From assembly GCF_964340395.1 (NCBI RefSeq), contig NC_135551.1:18577003-18641002 (forward strand): 64,000 nt of DNA, given 5' to 3'. Made by a program: the position numbers and the translations under genes. Below, piece by piece: positions 38,713-51,381 of this stretch (position 1 is its first letter; each line of letters opens with the position of its first letter). This DNA comes from Glandiceps talaboti. Its lineage: Eukaryota; Hemichordata; Enteropneusta; Spengelidae. The notes under the pieces are model-generated. The model was not told the DNA's origin. It ran no database searches and saw only the letters and a program-made list of their open reading frames with translations.

Positions 38713-41580
38713 AGGATCACCAGTACTTTCTCCATCACAGTCCAATCACATTCTCCTAAGGAAAAAAAAGACAATCAAAGCCTATACCCAGATGTTTGTC
38801 AGACACACACATCAGAACGCAATATTGATCTCTGCAGACTCTGTAATTCAAAAATTTAGAATCACTGATGGGAAAATTCCCCCGAGAGAAATTAGAAACT
38901 GACCACAATCGTGAAATAAACAACAAACAATGGGAAAGGACAGGATGGTCTGATACAATTGGAAACACGATAATCACAGTTAGTGGAATAATTTAACTGT
39001 CTGTGAGGTATTCCTGCTTTTGTGCGTCAGAAAAAGACACCGCATAATTGCACACGTGCAATGCACATGTTGGTGACCCTTTGCCATGCGACGACACACT
39101 CCTTGAAAGCATTGTATGAAATGAGATTTTGATTACGTTCCTGTTGGTGAAATGTATTTAACTATAGAGCTACTGATGAGGCGGAATTATAAGCAGAGGG
39201 TTGAACGACAAAAAAATGTGATGATCTGACAGAAATCTACAATGATGAAATAAAACCGATATATGGAATAGTACGTACATAACAATAGAAAACAAATGCG
39301 ATCATGTGTATTCGTAATTTATACCCCGAGGCAAACATTTTCATTTTGCAAGAATAAAAGTTGTTCTTGTGTTGCTTATATTAATACTACCAATTCATTA
39401 TTCTCACCACCTTGTCTGAAATCCGCCAATACTGGAAAACTTTGATGTGTTTTCACACCACTGCATTTAAGTAGCGTAACCACTGAGCATTTCACCTTAT
39501 GTTTTAGGGAGGAATTAATGTTCCAACGGTAAATGAACGCCGGCAAACGTTTGAATGACATTTTCACACGGAGGGAAAAAACCAACTGTTTTTAGTCATA
39601 TACATGGTTTCTTTTAAGCTTTTGTGTGATGATTTGGCCATGAGTATATATGTGTATTTTTTTTCCTAACATATCATTTCATTAATGTTTCTTTGTTATT
39701 CACTTCTTCAACCCAGTTTTGCGGGGGAAAAAGTTACTTAATTCACAGAAACGATCAAATATGTTAGTCTAGTCTTGTTTATACTGTCACTGTGAATAGT
39801 ACAATAAAGTTAGATTTATTTTGTTATAATCAGATTATAAAAGATTTTTTAACATTTGTGGATAAAATGACAATGTGAAGTATCGTAACCAAGAATAAAC
39901 TGTTTTCAAACATGTCACGAAAGGCGAACTACAAAGAATACATTCAGTGTCAGTTTTGGCGGGAAAATAATATAACGACAGAGAAGGAGAAAATTTCAAC
40001 ACTTTTTTTCAGAGAAAATACTTTCATTTAAAATTTTTGCAAGAAAATGATGTAAACTTCAAAGAAATTATAAAATCTGTCACCTTGTCTAAGTTGATGC
40101 AAAGTAAGCAAAAATGAAATGATTATATTTTGCTTGTTGATATAGCCATGATAAATAATTGCTAAAGTTAGACAGACTCAACGTTGAGAATTATAAAAGA
40201 TTTTAAACTTTTTAACCTAAAATTTGACATTAGAATATCTCATCAATTATCGTAGCATGCACAAGTAACCTAATAAAGTGTAGAGCGGTGATCCAGATGT
40301 TTGCTTGAATCGCGTGACAATCAAATTGTCTGTTTTCGTATCAACGAGCGAAAGTAGCAAAATCAACTATCATACATTGCAAAATTGACATCAACATTGA
40401 AATGGACCTCTGATTAAAAAGAGTCTATTTCATGTCATTGAAAACCACCGAACAATTTTTATGAATGTATGATGGGGGTAAAAAGACATGACGTCGTCAT
40501 AGTAACATGCACGGAGCCTTCTCGTAAATAAAAAGATAACGGAACACATCTTGCTCGAAATGGAGCGACAACATCAGATTTTGATTAGTGTCAGACAATG
40601 GAGTCAGGGTCCTGTAATGAAAAATCGTTTTTGCAGGTTGCAGAGGAAAATGCAGCAATGGTTGGTACACAGAGAACACATATGGAAGGTTGGGTGCTTG
40701 TACGTAGAGATGGTTCAGAAATGACAATAATGTGGTTTTCAAGAGCAGCCGTTTCACTGAACCAAGTTAATGGAAATTTTTGATGGTATATCCAACTTAA
40801 TTAGATGATACCCAATATCATTAAATATGGTATCAAGATGGGAAAAATCAAGAGTTGTTTACGATGACTGAAACAAAATCATAACTTTTAAGTTTCAGAC
40901 TTTTGTATTTTTTTGGCTGACACTTTATAATTTTTTTCTTTATATTTCAGCTTGACTTCCATTATCTTTTTTTTTGTGCCTAAATTTTAAGTCTAACTGA
41001 TATTTTATTTACCACACAAAATTTTTACAACATATTCCTTTCCCGCCCAAATTAAATCTGTGTAAATGTTACAAAATTTCAGTTTCCACCAATATTACTG
41101 ATCATTTGTACTTTAATTTAGTTTACTACAAATATAAAAGTTTCAGTCAAAAAATCTTCCTACAAAAACCTTAATCTGAAAAAAAAAGAAACAACTATAA
41201 AATCATGTAAAACTTGAAATTTCAATTTATGATACTGATGTGCAATTTTTTAAGTTCAAATTTGAAGAAAAACCTAAGTCACTTGCAGGCTGCATTTTGA
41301 TAGTTATCTGAAAATTCAACATCACTTGCTAGATTGACTAGTGGAAGGTTTCTAAAAAAATTTGCACTTTTGCCTCTGAAAACTATGTGGAAACAAGAAT
41401 AAACTAAAAACAGATTGGAAAAAGTTTTCTCTCTTCCAAGCTGCAATGACTGATGACAAATTGAAAAACCATACCATCAAGTAAATTTCATACTTCACAA
41501 AGTTTTCACTCTACAGCAGTCAACATGTGTAGTTGAATATGTGGAGAGGATTGTTGTTGTTAACATGACAGAGATGCTAG
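38713..41580. other. Non-coding stretch; one unassigned open frame
   Basis: The only frame with a protein-like look is 40598-40783 (+), 61 codons starting MESGSCNEKSFLQVAEENAA and containing GWVLVRRDGSEMTIMWFSRA. It has no recognised domain and no clear partner exon, so I do not call it a gene. Near 39052 is TTGCACACGTGCAA, a short palindrome holding an E-box. Confidence 0.35.
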
Positions 41581-42068
41581 ATACTGATAGGGTACAGGGT
41601 AAAAATATGGAAGTCTTCAGGGTACAGGGTAAAGACACTGGAAACTCTCAGGGTAAAGGGTAAAGACACTGGAAACTCTCAGGGTAAAGGGTAAAGACAC
41701 TGGAAACCCATAGGATACAAGGTAAAGATGCTGGAAAATCAGAGTGCAGGGTAAAAGACACTGGAAACTCTCAGGGTACAGGGTAAAGAGACTAGAAACT
41801 CTCAGGGTAAAGGGTAAAGACACTGGAAACCCATAGGGCAGTAAAGGATACTGGAAACCCATAGGGTACAGGGGTATAAATATACTAGAAACCCTTACAG
41901 CACACGAGGGTAAAGATACTGAAAACCCATAGGGTACAGGGTAAAGATACTAGAAACCCTCAGGGCACAGGGTAAAGACACTGGAAACCCTCAGGGCACA
42001 GGGTAAAGACACTGGAAACCCTCAGGGTACAGGGTAAAGATACTAGAAACCCTCAGGGTACAGGGTAA
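41581..42068. repeat. Minisatellite, unit about 32 bp, about 15 copies
   Basis: Units follow the form CAGGGTA(C/A)AGGGTAAAGA(C/T)ACTGGAAAC(C/T)C. Two subtypes differ in the last bases (CTCTCAGGG against CCATAGGG) and tend to cluster, suggesting local amplification. The minus-strand frame with repeated YPESFQCL words is a by-product. Confidence 0.95.
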
Positions 42069-43589
42069 TGTTGATGTATAGAGGCAGGGGTTAGATCATT
42101 TCATTTCATGCTTAGTTTGAGAATTATCTTTGAAACCTTTACCAAAGAACTTATGAATGATTTCCAGACTAAAGTAATTTCAGGTGCTCTGAAGTCGACT
42201 ATCTAATTATAGGGAATTGAAATTTTTTACATTTTGAGCAAAACTCATTATTTGACAAAATATATAATTTTTCAAAAGACATTGACTCTATTTCCATGAG
42301 AATGAGAAAAGATATTCGCTTGGCAAATTTTCTTCAAAATTTGAAGTAACATATGAAGATATGAAAAAAAAAAAAACCTCCTCACCCCAGATTTGATTGG
42401 ATATGAATGGTGTTGTTTACTTGTCAATAACGTCATTTTCATATAATGTCTACTCCAATATTGTTAACTTTACTTTTTTTTGCGACAGAGAGCAGACAAT
42501 GAATAAAAAAGGAAAGAATTCTTTATTTGTTTTGTTAAAATTTGTTTGATTAAATAAAATGATTCTTACAAAAGTGAACAAAAAGTATGTATAACTGAAA
42601 TGTCTGCTCAAGTTCAAAAGAAATTATCAAAGATATGGATTTTTATGAGGTAAAAACTTTAAAAATATGATCACAATCAAGCCTTTTAAACATCCATAAA
42701 TGAACCGTGAGAAATTCTGAAAAATGTCGACAAAAATAAGTGCGAAAATTCAACAAATAAAAAAGTTACACAGCGTCCATAAAATAAATGAAAACGTTAT
42801 TGATTCATAAATGTGTAAATGACACTAGATTCTAGGGGGAAAAAAATGATAAATGTGTTTGATGACATCAATTGAAAAGCTATTAGAATTGAAAGTATAT
42901 AATGTAACATGGCAGATCACCCCCTTTTTATCACAGCTACTCAGTTTCTCTTTTGGTACTCTCTACAATATGGTAGCAGTCTGTGGTCTCACTGTAAACT
43001 CACTCAGCCGGAAAATGAATTTTTATCCCGTCTGTATTGACTGCTTTTATCGCACTCAATAGAACTTTGCACAGAATAGGCATGTCTAGAAGAGGCATTC
43101 TCATTTACACACTACAATCATCACTACTCCAATCAAAACTAATGCTTAGGAGAGGTTAAAGGGCAAAGGTCAAGCTCTCTTTCACTGGTAAGCCTCGTGA
43201 GAAAATCCCAATACTTTGTGATAGAAGTCAATGAAAATTTATCAAGAACACTTGTACTTGTAGCATACATTTTGGTGTGTGAATCACGGTACTGTAATAG
43301 CGTCATGTGTTGCAATCTGAGATTTATTCAAACTCACTGTCGCTTTTTTTTAATGATGTTAAACATATTCTGGGTGTGCAGAAATTTACATGCATTTTTT
43401 ATCTAAACTTTTGAATGTATCTGTGTTTATAACATCATGCAGTGAAAGTAAAAGATTTTATACATAAAACAGCCAACTGTGTGTTTCACCTAGAACAAGT
43501 CCCTTTGAATAGATTGCATGCCATTTTTGTTTGCAGTTATTTCACATGTAGATATAGAATTTTTCACACAAAAAATTTGAGAATAAAAT
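42069..43589. other. Non-coding stretch, no gene recognised
   Basis: Nothing was recognised apart from the HNF4-like word at 43160-43172. Confidence 0.4.
43160..43172 (+). promoter_or_regulatory. HNF4-type DR1 motif
   Basis: AGGGCAAAGGTCA is a DR1 variant of the kind bound by HNF4 and by RXR partners. It is a motif match only. Confidence 0.3.
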
Positions 43590-43700
43590 AGTGATACACT
43601 GATACAGTGATACTTCAATGCTTAAAGGCCCAGGATTCAATCCCAGGTGTATAAGATCACTTTCCTGAGCAAGTTTTTTTTTCTAAACTCTGCCAAACAA
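43590..43700 (+). mobile_element. tRNA-related SINE fragment (candidate)
   Basis: GGATTCAATCCCAGGTGT resembles a tRNA B box and its following stem, and is followed by ACTTTCCTGAGCAAGTTTTT, a phrase typical of tRNA-derived SINEs in marine invertebrates. The A box is not clear and the tail is degraded. Confidence 0.4.
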
Positions 43701-44600
43701 CTTTTTTTCATCTCCAAACTTTAATCCTAATCCTGTGCATTTAATAATCTTTAGATAAAATTATGTCTCCATAATTGAAAGTTTAACTTTTACATGTAAA
43801 AAATAATATTATGGACTATAAAATCTAATGGCTGTTTTGGTAAGATGTTGATATTTGCGTGGTAATTATGAACCCCCTCCCCTCCTTTTTTAAAAAATTT
43901 TAGTTGGGTTATACAAAGTGTAATGCTTATTTGAAAGGAATAGGATATCAAACGAAATCCCCAGCTGTGCTATCCGTAAGGAGTTTAGCTGGTATCAGAC
44001 AGATATAGGTACATGTGACACGTACGATACAGGGAGGTGTTTTAGTGAACTTATAATATACATTAAGACTTTGTAACAGAGAATGTCATTTTTAGTGCAT
44101 ATACCCGCATATACCTGGTGAGTTCAAAATTCTCCAAGTTAACCCTAGACAGGTCTAACATTAATCAACATGCTTGAGTCGTTGCAATCAGTGCAAAACT
44201 AAGAGTAACGACGTTAACAAAAAAATATGTTGTGGATTACAAGAGATGTTGTTTATTATTTTTTTAACATTTCTTTTCTGTTAAAAAATAAACTATAGAC
44301 CGTTTGAAATCATTATAAAACATACTTCACATACATTTGTAAATGTTTTAAATTTCATTGATATGAGATAAAATAGTTTAAATTGTACAAAGAAATTGTT
44401 TACAACAATAGAAGTCGATTTATTTTGTAGTATCTATTCATAGTATTTATTGTTTTTTTAAGATTTACTGTTTGGGGCGTATTATTCATTGTGAAACAGT
44501 TCCACAGTGATTTTATGATGCCATAGTACGGGTGCTGATTGCCTAAAGGCAGTTAGCAAGAGGTCAGTCTCAGTATGTACCAACCAATACAGCAGCTTGG

Positions 44601-44613
44601 AGGTCAGAGGTCA
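44601..44613 (+). promoter_or_regulatory. Perfect DR1 nuclear-receptor motif
   Basis: AGGTCAGAGGTCA: two perfect half-sites with one-base spacing. It is a motif match only. Confidence 0.3.
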
Positions 44614-44781
44614 TTCGTACGGATACAATGAAAGAAAGACATTTTTCACTTTATTTTTACTTTACCTGAAAACAAAGAGTGTTGTATTGAACCAGTCCTA
44701 GCATTTGTAATATAGATTTATATTTCGATGTTCACCAGCTTTGAAGTGCTGTAGTTGTCTGATGCACACATGATTATGCCT

Positions 44782-44807
44782 GGGGGGGGGGGGGGGGGGG
44801 GGGGGGG
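44782..44807. repeat. Poly(G) run of 26
   Basis: An uninterrupted G tract. It could form G-quadruplexes, and its length in any assembly is uncertain. Confidence 0.95.
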
Positions 44808-45408
44808 CATATGCTACAACAACCCAGACTTTCATGTTTTTAGAAAAACTATAGTCTAGTGCTGTCTGTGGCATCAAATCTCAAGATCTCTCTTCACGTC
44901 TAGCTCAATGAGATCCTGAAATGAAATTTCAAATTCAACCAAAGCCACCTACACAGTCATTCACATTTCTTTGCTAATCAGTCACAGAATTCAGGATATA
45001 TATATATATATTACTGTTTACGTCATTGTTACAGTTGGGGGTATACTCATTTGCATGAACAACTTTTGGTTCTTGATTGCTGAGTGAGCTAGACAAAGTG
45101 AAGAGATGATTCGATACCATGTGTAGCATCTAGACTAGAAAAACTTTGAATTTCCAAAAGACTACACTCCCCCCTCCCCTTCCCCTCCAACCCTAATTGA
45201 ACTGACTGGCATCAGGCAAAAAAGACATAAACCAAATTTAACATAGTGATGAAAACTTTGGATGCCATGGCTCTTACAGAGTGATTACAATGCAACACAC
45301 CGTGTTTGTTAACAAATAAAATGCACTTACTCATTCAGACATGTGTATCAGATAACAAGTGAACTTTAAGTTACACATTTCCTGTCAAAACACCAGGTTC
45401 CAGGGGTG

Positions 45409-45416
45409 TGACGTCA
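45409..45416. promoter_or_regulatory. Full CRE palindrome
   Basis: TGACGTCA within GTGTGACGTCACATC, the CREB/ATF consensus. One such site is not surprising in 64 kb, so functional confidence is low. Confidence 0.2.
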
Positions 45417-45699
45417 CATCTTTTTTAAAGTGATGTACCGTCCAGGTCTGAACTTTACAGTGCTGTTGTATTTTTTCTTTCATATGAAAAGAATTATGTT
45501 AATATTATTCTACATACAGAAAACATTATGAGGATAAATCAATAAACTTCTTTTTTACATAAAACTAAAATAATTATAGAACTTATATTTTCATACTATT
45601 TCAAGGATGAGTACCATTATTAAAGAAGTCCGACAGACAGTCAGGCAGAAGAATAACTACACAGATACATATACCCACAAACGTTTCTTGACAATGAAT

Positions 45700-45900
45700 T
45701 GATGGTGGCTAAGAAGTGAGTTAGCTTGTGTGTCTTATACCACTGCAGTCAGTGTTCAAACCCACCCAGAATCAGCTGCATTTGATTAAAATTTCCAATG
45801 AAGGGTGTCTAAGTTTTACCCTACTGAGCAATGCAGGTTTTCCCCAGGTATTCTGATTTCTTCCTGCTTTAACACTAGAGTACTTGGGTGCTGCACAAGT
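45700..45900. mobile_element. SINE-like fragment (candidate)
   Basis: TCAAACCCACCCAGAATC reads on the other strand as a B-box-like GGGTTTGA word. Further on, GCAGGTTTTCCCCAGGTATT and CTGATTTCTTCCTGC follow. The pattern 'GGTTTTCCCCGGGTACTCCGGTTTCCTCC' is, from memory, a recurrent SINE segment in marine invertebrates. It is divergent and without clear ends. Confidence 0.4.
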
Positions 45901-46782
45901 GTCAACTGTTTTTTGAATTTCCAAATTTACTTTTGTTTATTATAAAGTTTATATCATTAATATTATACCAATGTTCCTCTAAAACCTTTATTTTAAATAT
46001 GCAATAAGCATCAAAATGTTATTTGAATTGGATATTTATTAATATTCTAATAATGTAGATAACAGTGCTAATCAAATCTCAACTCTAAGTAAATCATTGA
46101 TTACTGCTAGATTTTGTCTTTCTGAATTACTAGCATGCTAAACTTCCATAACAACTAAGAATTGATCTCCAATATTTGATACTGTTGAAATAAATAAGCA
46201 GAGCTTCGGCCAAACTAATGTTGTTTCTACCACTGTTATTTCAACTAGCAATGATAACAAACACAATATTTAACTGGGTTACAAAAGTTTTTCTTTCATC
46301 TCTGCTTCGTATTGTTGTAGTGTTTGTTTAGTTATGGCTGATGTTTAGTTTGTAATCTACTCGTCCACAGCAACTGTCTAAACAAAGCAATTCAGATTGT
46401 CAGTGTGAGAACAGAGTTGTTCTTCAGGAAGACATAGACTGTATGGTTCCGTGTTGACATGTCCTGGTCGTACAAACAATGAATGAATTGTATATAGTGT
46501 TCACCTTTGTATATATATTGTCGACATTATTGTATTCTTGTATAGATTGATGTCTAAGTATGTGCCTCAGAAATAACTCTTAACATTTTTACTGTTACTT
46601 TGTTCAAGAAAAACATTTTCTTTCGTCTTTTTTTTAAACAATTCAAAAATGAAGGGGTGATCATGTAATATTATTGAACATGTAAGAAATAATTAATGTA
46701 TCCTTATTGGACTTCAAAATGGCCACCAGACACTTTGTTGACTTCTTGGGTAAAACAATAATAATAATAACAATAATAATGT

Positions 46783-47140
46783 TAGTTTCTATGTAGCACT
46801 TTCTCGCTGTGTGCTCAAAGCGCTTTACAATTTTATTACCCCTGGCTCAGATCTATCGGTATAGCGACACATTATGGCCCATTATACTGCCTCAACTCCC
46901 TGGGGAGCATACAATCCATTGCAGCCTTTATAAGCACATAGGAGTAAAGCATTCACATTACAACCTCTATCCTACCAGGTCCCCAATTATACAGCTGGGT
47001 TGACTGAGGCACAGTCATGGTACAAATCTTGCCCAAGGACTTTAGTCATTCAGAAACAAATGGCAGCGATGGGGCTTGAACCTGCAACCTGCAGATTCCA
47101 AGCCGGCCACTCTAACCATTTGGTTTAGTAATTACCTTGA
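46783..47140 (-). mobile_element. tRNA-derived SINE, antisense
   Basis: On the minus strand the head is tRNA-like. ATGGTTAGAGTGGCCGGCTT (A-box region, about 47120-47100) is followed by GCAGGTTCAAGCCCCATCGC (B-box region, about 47080). Next come a CTTGGGCAAG segment, a body, then GTAAAGCGCTTTGAG, AAAGTGCTACATAG and a tail of ATT/GTT triplets reaching 46758. This order (tRNA head, body, LINE-like tail) is the standard SINE layout. The plus-strand 64-codon frame across it is chance. Confidence 0.7.
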
Positions 47141-47159
47141 AACATGGCTAGCCCCCTCT

Positions 47160-47200
47160 CCCCATCCTCTCCCCCCCCCTCCCCTCCCCCCCCCCCCCCA
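47160..47200. repeat. C-rich low-complexity tract
   Basis: Runs of C broken by T (CCCCTCCCCTCCC type), ending with a run of about 14 C. Confidence 0.9.
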
Positions 47201-47799
47201 TAGGAAAAATGTAATTGTTGGTGGATAAGTTAGTTTGTTTACTGGCGTATCTGTTGGTTTGTTGTTTCACTACTCAGTCTACAAACATAACTAACTTGTG
47301 TACTGTAAGTCATTGAATATCAAAAGTAGGCGGGTTTACATGTAGTGATTTGATTGACAGGATGATTGACAGATGTACCAACCTTCCATCATTATCAAGG
47401 CCAGGAGCCACTTAGCAGTCAAAGCACTGTTATTCCATTCAATTTCACAAAAATAAAAAGTGTGATCGAATCAACATTAAGCAAATTACCCTCCAGTCAC
47501 AGGGGTTTATTGTAAAAAAATTTAATATGGGAAACTGACAAATTGACTTAATGTTGGCAAGTTAGGTGGGAAGTGTTCATTCTGTCACCTATAGACAGGT
47601 TATTATATACTTGAAATCTACACGTGTGCCAGTCTATAAAGTTAAGCTTTCAGTTTGAATACATTAATTTCAGAAATGTTGATATTGAAATTATCATAGG
47701 TGATTTCTGTGAAGGAAGATTTTCAAAGTTTGTATCCAAGCTGTACTGTACTACATTGTCAATGTTAACGTCTGTTTACCTGTACTTAATGCTAATGAT

Positions 47800-48150
47800 G
47801 GTATCACAAAGTGGGGTGATGTCATCATGTTGTGACGGCATGATGATGTCATTACATCTGAGGCCTTAGATTTTATGATAGTATTATGTTACATTTGATG
47901 ATAGCATTGAGTAATTGGGCACATACTGATGTAGTCATTGTATTGTGTGTACAAAAACAAATGAAGTTTTTGCATTGCACACAAATTAATGATGTCATGG
48001 TATTGTGGGCACAAAAACAAATGATTGTGCTCACAACAACAAATGATGTCATTGTATTATACACACAAAGTGGTGATGTCATAGCATTTTAGATAAACAA
48101 ATTGATCATGTGATTACTAACAGTAATATGTAAATTAATGATGTCATGGT
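47800..48150. repeat. Irregular repeat rich in GATGTCAT words
   Basis: TGATGTCAT recurs about seven times, with CACAAAAACAAATGA(T/A) or related words between. Spacing is irregular (about 35-70 bp). TGATGTCA differs from a CRE by one base, consistent with deamination. The small opposing open frames over it are repeat translations. Confidence 0.6.
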
Positions 48151-49951
48151 ACTAGATGATATAAATGTAGCTTTCTGTAGATTTCACTCAATCTAAAAGA
48201 GATTTATTTCAATAGAACTGATAAATAAAATGTTCATTGAAAAAAAAAATTGTTTCTGGTCAGCTCGCACATCACTTAAATACCCCTGCATCGGTCTTTT
48301 TGTGTGTGTGTTTGTCCAGCTCATTCAGGCTACAGATCTGTGACAACTTCAGAGCCAATCATGAACAAGCATATGACATCTGCCCCAAATACACACTTGC
48401 TGTAAAGTATTAAATAAAAAGAACAGTAACTGCCATAAATAGTAGATTGCATGACAGATTTATTGAGAATTTAAAAAAAAAATTGCGTTGCACCATTTTA
48501 GCCAAGCTGTCCTGACCAGTAATAATTCTTCTTTTTTTTTTTTTTTTTTGGCCTAAAAGACGTCAATTATAAAAATCATATCACAAACCTGCTCAAAATT
48601 TTCTGTTAATATTCTAAGACTTGATATTGTAATTATGATACTTTTAATTCATTGAAAGTTTTTGTCAAAGTTTAGTAAAAAAAATCCTGATGAATATCAG
48701 GAATACTTTAATAAGAAATACTGTAATTATCTGAAAAAGCAAAATTTTGTTGTAACTACAGCTGACTGTGTGAAAGTGACATTCAGAAATATATCTAACT
48801 GAAAGAGCCAAGTAAGTAGTAAATTAAAGTTGTCTATGTGAAAATAGGAAAAAGACTCTTCAATAATTGATGTCAATTTCACCAATTGAATTGAAGCTTT
48901 GTAGACACTGCAATTAAATTACTGTACATCGTCATGGTTATAGAAATGAACTTGGCAAGCTGTGGCAGGCTCCATGAATCATGTTCATGTCATCATGATA
49001 CCGTTAGAATCTCAGGTTATGTATGAAATCGAATGCCGTCATTTGTATATTTCAGACCTTGTCCCAGTAAGATAAAGCATGATAATTTTTTTTGTAAAAT
49101 CTTATCGAAGTTGTAACCCAAATTTTGACAAAATCTTGGCCAAACTTCCTCGTATAGAATCGTTTTTTGCATCGTATAAACTATATTTCTTCATTGGATT
49201 TTCTTCAATAAGTATTTGGTGCTAAAAAAAAATAATAAAAATATAATAACTAGCGTAATAATATATATTTCCCCCATGACTTTTAAGGATGGTCTTTTAA
49301 CCAGCTCTGAAATAAACATCATGTTCCATTTCACGTCAGCGTATAAATGTATACCATTCAGTAAAAAATAAACCATCCAAATGTCTTCAATCAGTGAATG
49401 AAAATGATTTGTATAGACAAGTTAACACTCAGGATAAATTTGTATAAATGAAAACGAAAAGAGAAAAACGGATAATCAATTATGTTGTTTAAGAGTAGTT
49501 TACGGTGGCATGTTGATTTCATGTGGATGACAGGCAAGGCAACCACGGCAGCGGTTACTTTTAATCAATAAAATTGATGGACTTCATTATATATTGCAAC
49601 GTAACAAGTCATGCACACAACCCATTTTCCCACCCACTTAGTATTATTATTTTGAACTTATTAGTTTACAGCCCACATTTTCTCAGGGAAAAAAAAAATT
49701 AAAATTTGAATGGAGTGTGGGTTTTTTTTTTGTTCTTATTTTAAGTGCATAGAGGTATGTTTTCGTATGAAATATTGATTCAAATTGAGGACGTTTCAGT
49801 AACAGTGATGAAATTTTTAGAGGAAAGTGACGTATATTGGGTGGATATTGTCAACAATGTGACAAGTAGAAGGATTGAAATTGACAGATGAAATGAACCA
49901 CACTACCATCTTAGTCTTGCCTCCGACTAATTACAGTTTATTCATTTCCTG
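48151..49951. other. Non-coding stretch, no gene recognised
   Basis: Homopolymer T run near 48531-48550. No gene was recognised. Confidence 0.4.
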
Positions 49952-50712
49952 AAATGAACAACGCTAGTGTAGCGCCATCATGTAGTGACATTTCTTGTGT
50001 CTGTAATGAACAATGCTAGCATAGCGACATCATGTAGTGATATTTCTTGTGTCTGTAATAGACAACGCTAGCGTAGCGCCATCATGTAGTGATATTTCTT
50101 GTGCCTGTAGTGGCCGCGCGAATTCTTGTGTCTGTAATAGACAACGCTAGCGTAGCGCCATCATGTAGTGACATTTCTTGTGTCTGTAATAGATAACGCT
50201 AGCATAGCGCCATCATGTAGTGATATTTCTTGTGTCTGTAATGAACAACACTAGCATAGCGCCATCATGTAGTGATATTTCTTGTGTCTGTAATAGACAA
50301 CGCTAGTGTGGCGCCATAATGTAGTGGTATTTCTTGTGTCTGTAATAGACAACGCTAGCGTAGCGCCATCATGTAGTGACATTTCTTGTGTCTGTAATAG
50401 ACAATGCTAGTGTGGCGCTATCATGTAGTGACATTTCTTGTGTCTGTAATAGACAATGCTAGTGTAGTGCCATCATGTAGTGATATTTCTTGTGTCTGTA
50501 ATAGACAACACTAGCGTATCGCCATCATGTAATAGCACATCTTTTGTCTGTATTGGATAAGACTAGCATATAGTGTCATCATTTAAAAGCACTTCTTGAG
50601 TCTGAAATAAACAACGCCAGCATAGCGCCATCATTTAATAACACTTCTTATATCTGTATTGGATAACACTAGCAATGATAGTGTCATCACGTACAATAGC
50701 ATGCCTTGTGTC
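49952..50712. repeat. Minisatellite, unit 52 bp, about 14 copies
   Basis: The unit contains AATAGACAACGCTAGCGTAG, CGCCATCATGTAGTGA and TATTTCTTGTGTCTGT. The best units hold the perfect palindrome ACGCTAGCGT and four CpG. Variants are mainly CG to TG or CA. The last three units (after about 50530) are more diverged. One short unit near 50095-50130 has lost about 28 bp and carries GTGGCCGCGCGAATTC. Confidence 0.97.
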
Positions 50713-51322
50713 GAGTAACATTGTTTAATGTGTGATACTGTACATTTTTGGGGTGGGATTCATTCAGCGATATAATTACCACTTTTGTTCATATTTTATA
50801 GTGCAATATATTATATAAATTCATCCTCAATACAACCTCTAAGAAATGTACATTTTGTGTCAAATAGTAACTGGTTTGAAATGACAAGATATAACTGTTA
50901 CTGTGTTTATATTTGTAAGAACTGTTTAATATATATATATATCTATACGGCAATACATTCTGTGTTCAATGTTTTCATCCTCAGTAATGTCTTAAGATAT
51001 TCTAGATATGGTATCATCTTACTTGTTGAGTCATACACTACTTACTTTTGAGTAACCGTTGAAATTGTATATTTCTTGAAGTCAGAAAAGACTACTTGGT
51101 CGTGTTTATTTATATTTATCTATGCTGCAATTATTATGCTATTTTTTTTTCTCACTCTTTTTACCTCCCTTGGCTTTGTTTGTTTTGTTTTGTTTGTTTC
51201 TATATCTGATTTACTAGTCATATCTTCTCTAATTTGTTTAGTAGTGTACATGTATGTATTTTAATTTTCTATTAGTGCTGCTCCTAACATGCTTAGTGAG
51301 CCCTGATACAAAAGGCATGCAA
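50713..51322. other. Non-coding stretch, possible LINE 3' UTR
   Basis: A+T-rich sequence ending in a (CAAA)(TAAA) tail. It may be the 3' UTR of a truncated retrotransposon, but no reverse-transcriptase residues can be read. Confidence 0.3.
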
Positions 51323-51350
51323 TAAATAAACAAACAAACAAACAAACAAA

Positions 51351-51381
<31 letters not shown>

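Larger units (their letters stand above)
43701..45699. other. Non-coding stretch, no gene recognised
   Basis: A+T-rich DNA containing the DR1, poly(G) and CRE entries. No gene was recognised. Confidence 0.4.

Noticed and set aside
40598-40783. 61-codon frame with GWVLVRRDGSEMT
   Set aside because: Protein-like but with no recognised family, splice partners or expression evidence; mentioned only in the stretch note.
46809-47003. A tRNA gene or coding frame in the SINE
   Set aside because: A-box and B-box-like words exist, but no cloverleaf forms; the layout is that of a SINE.
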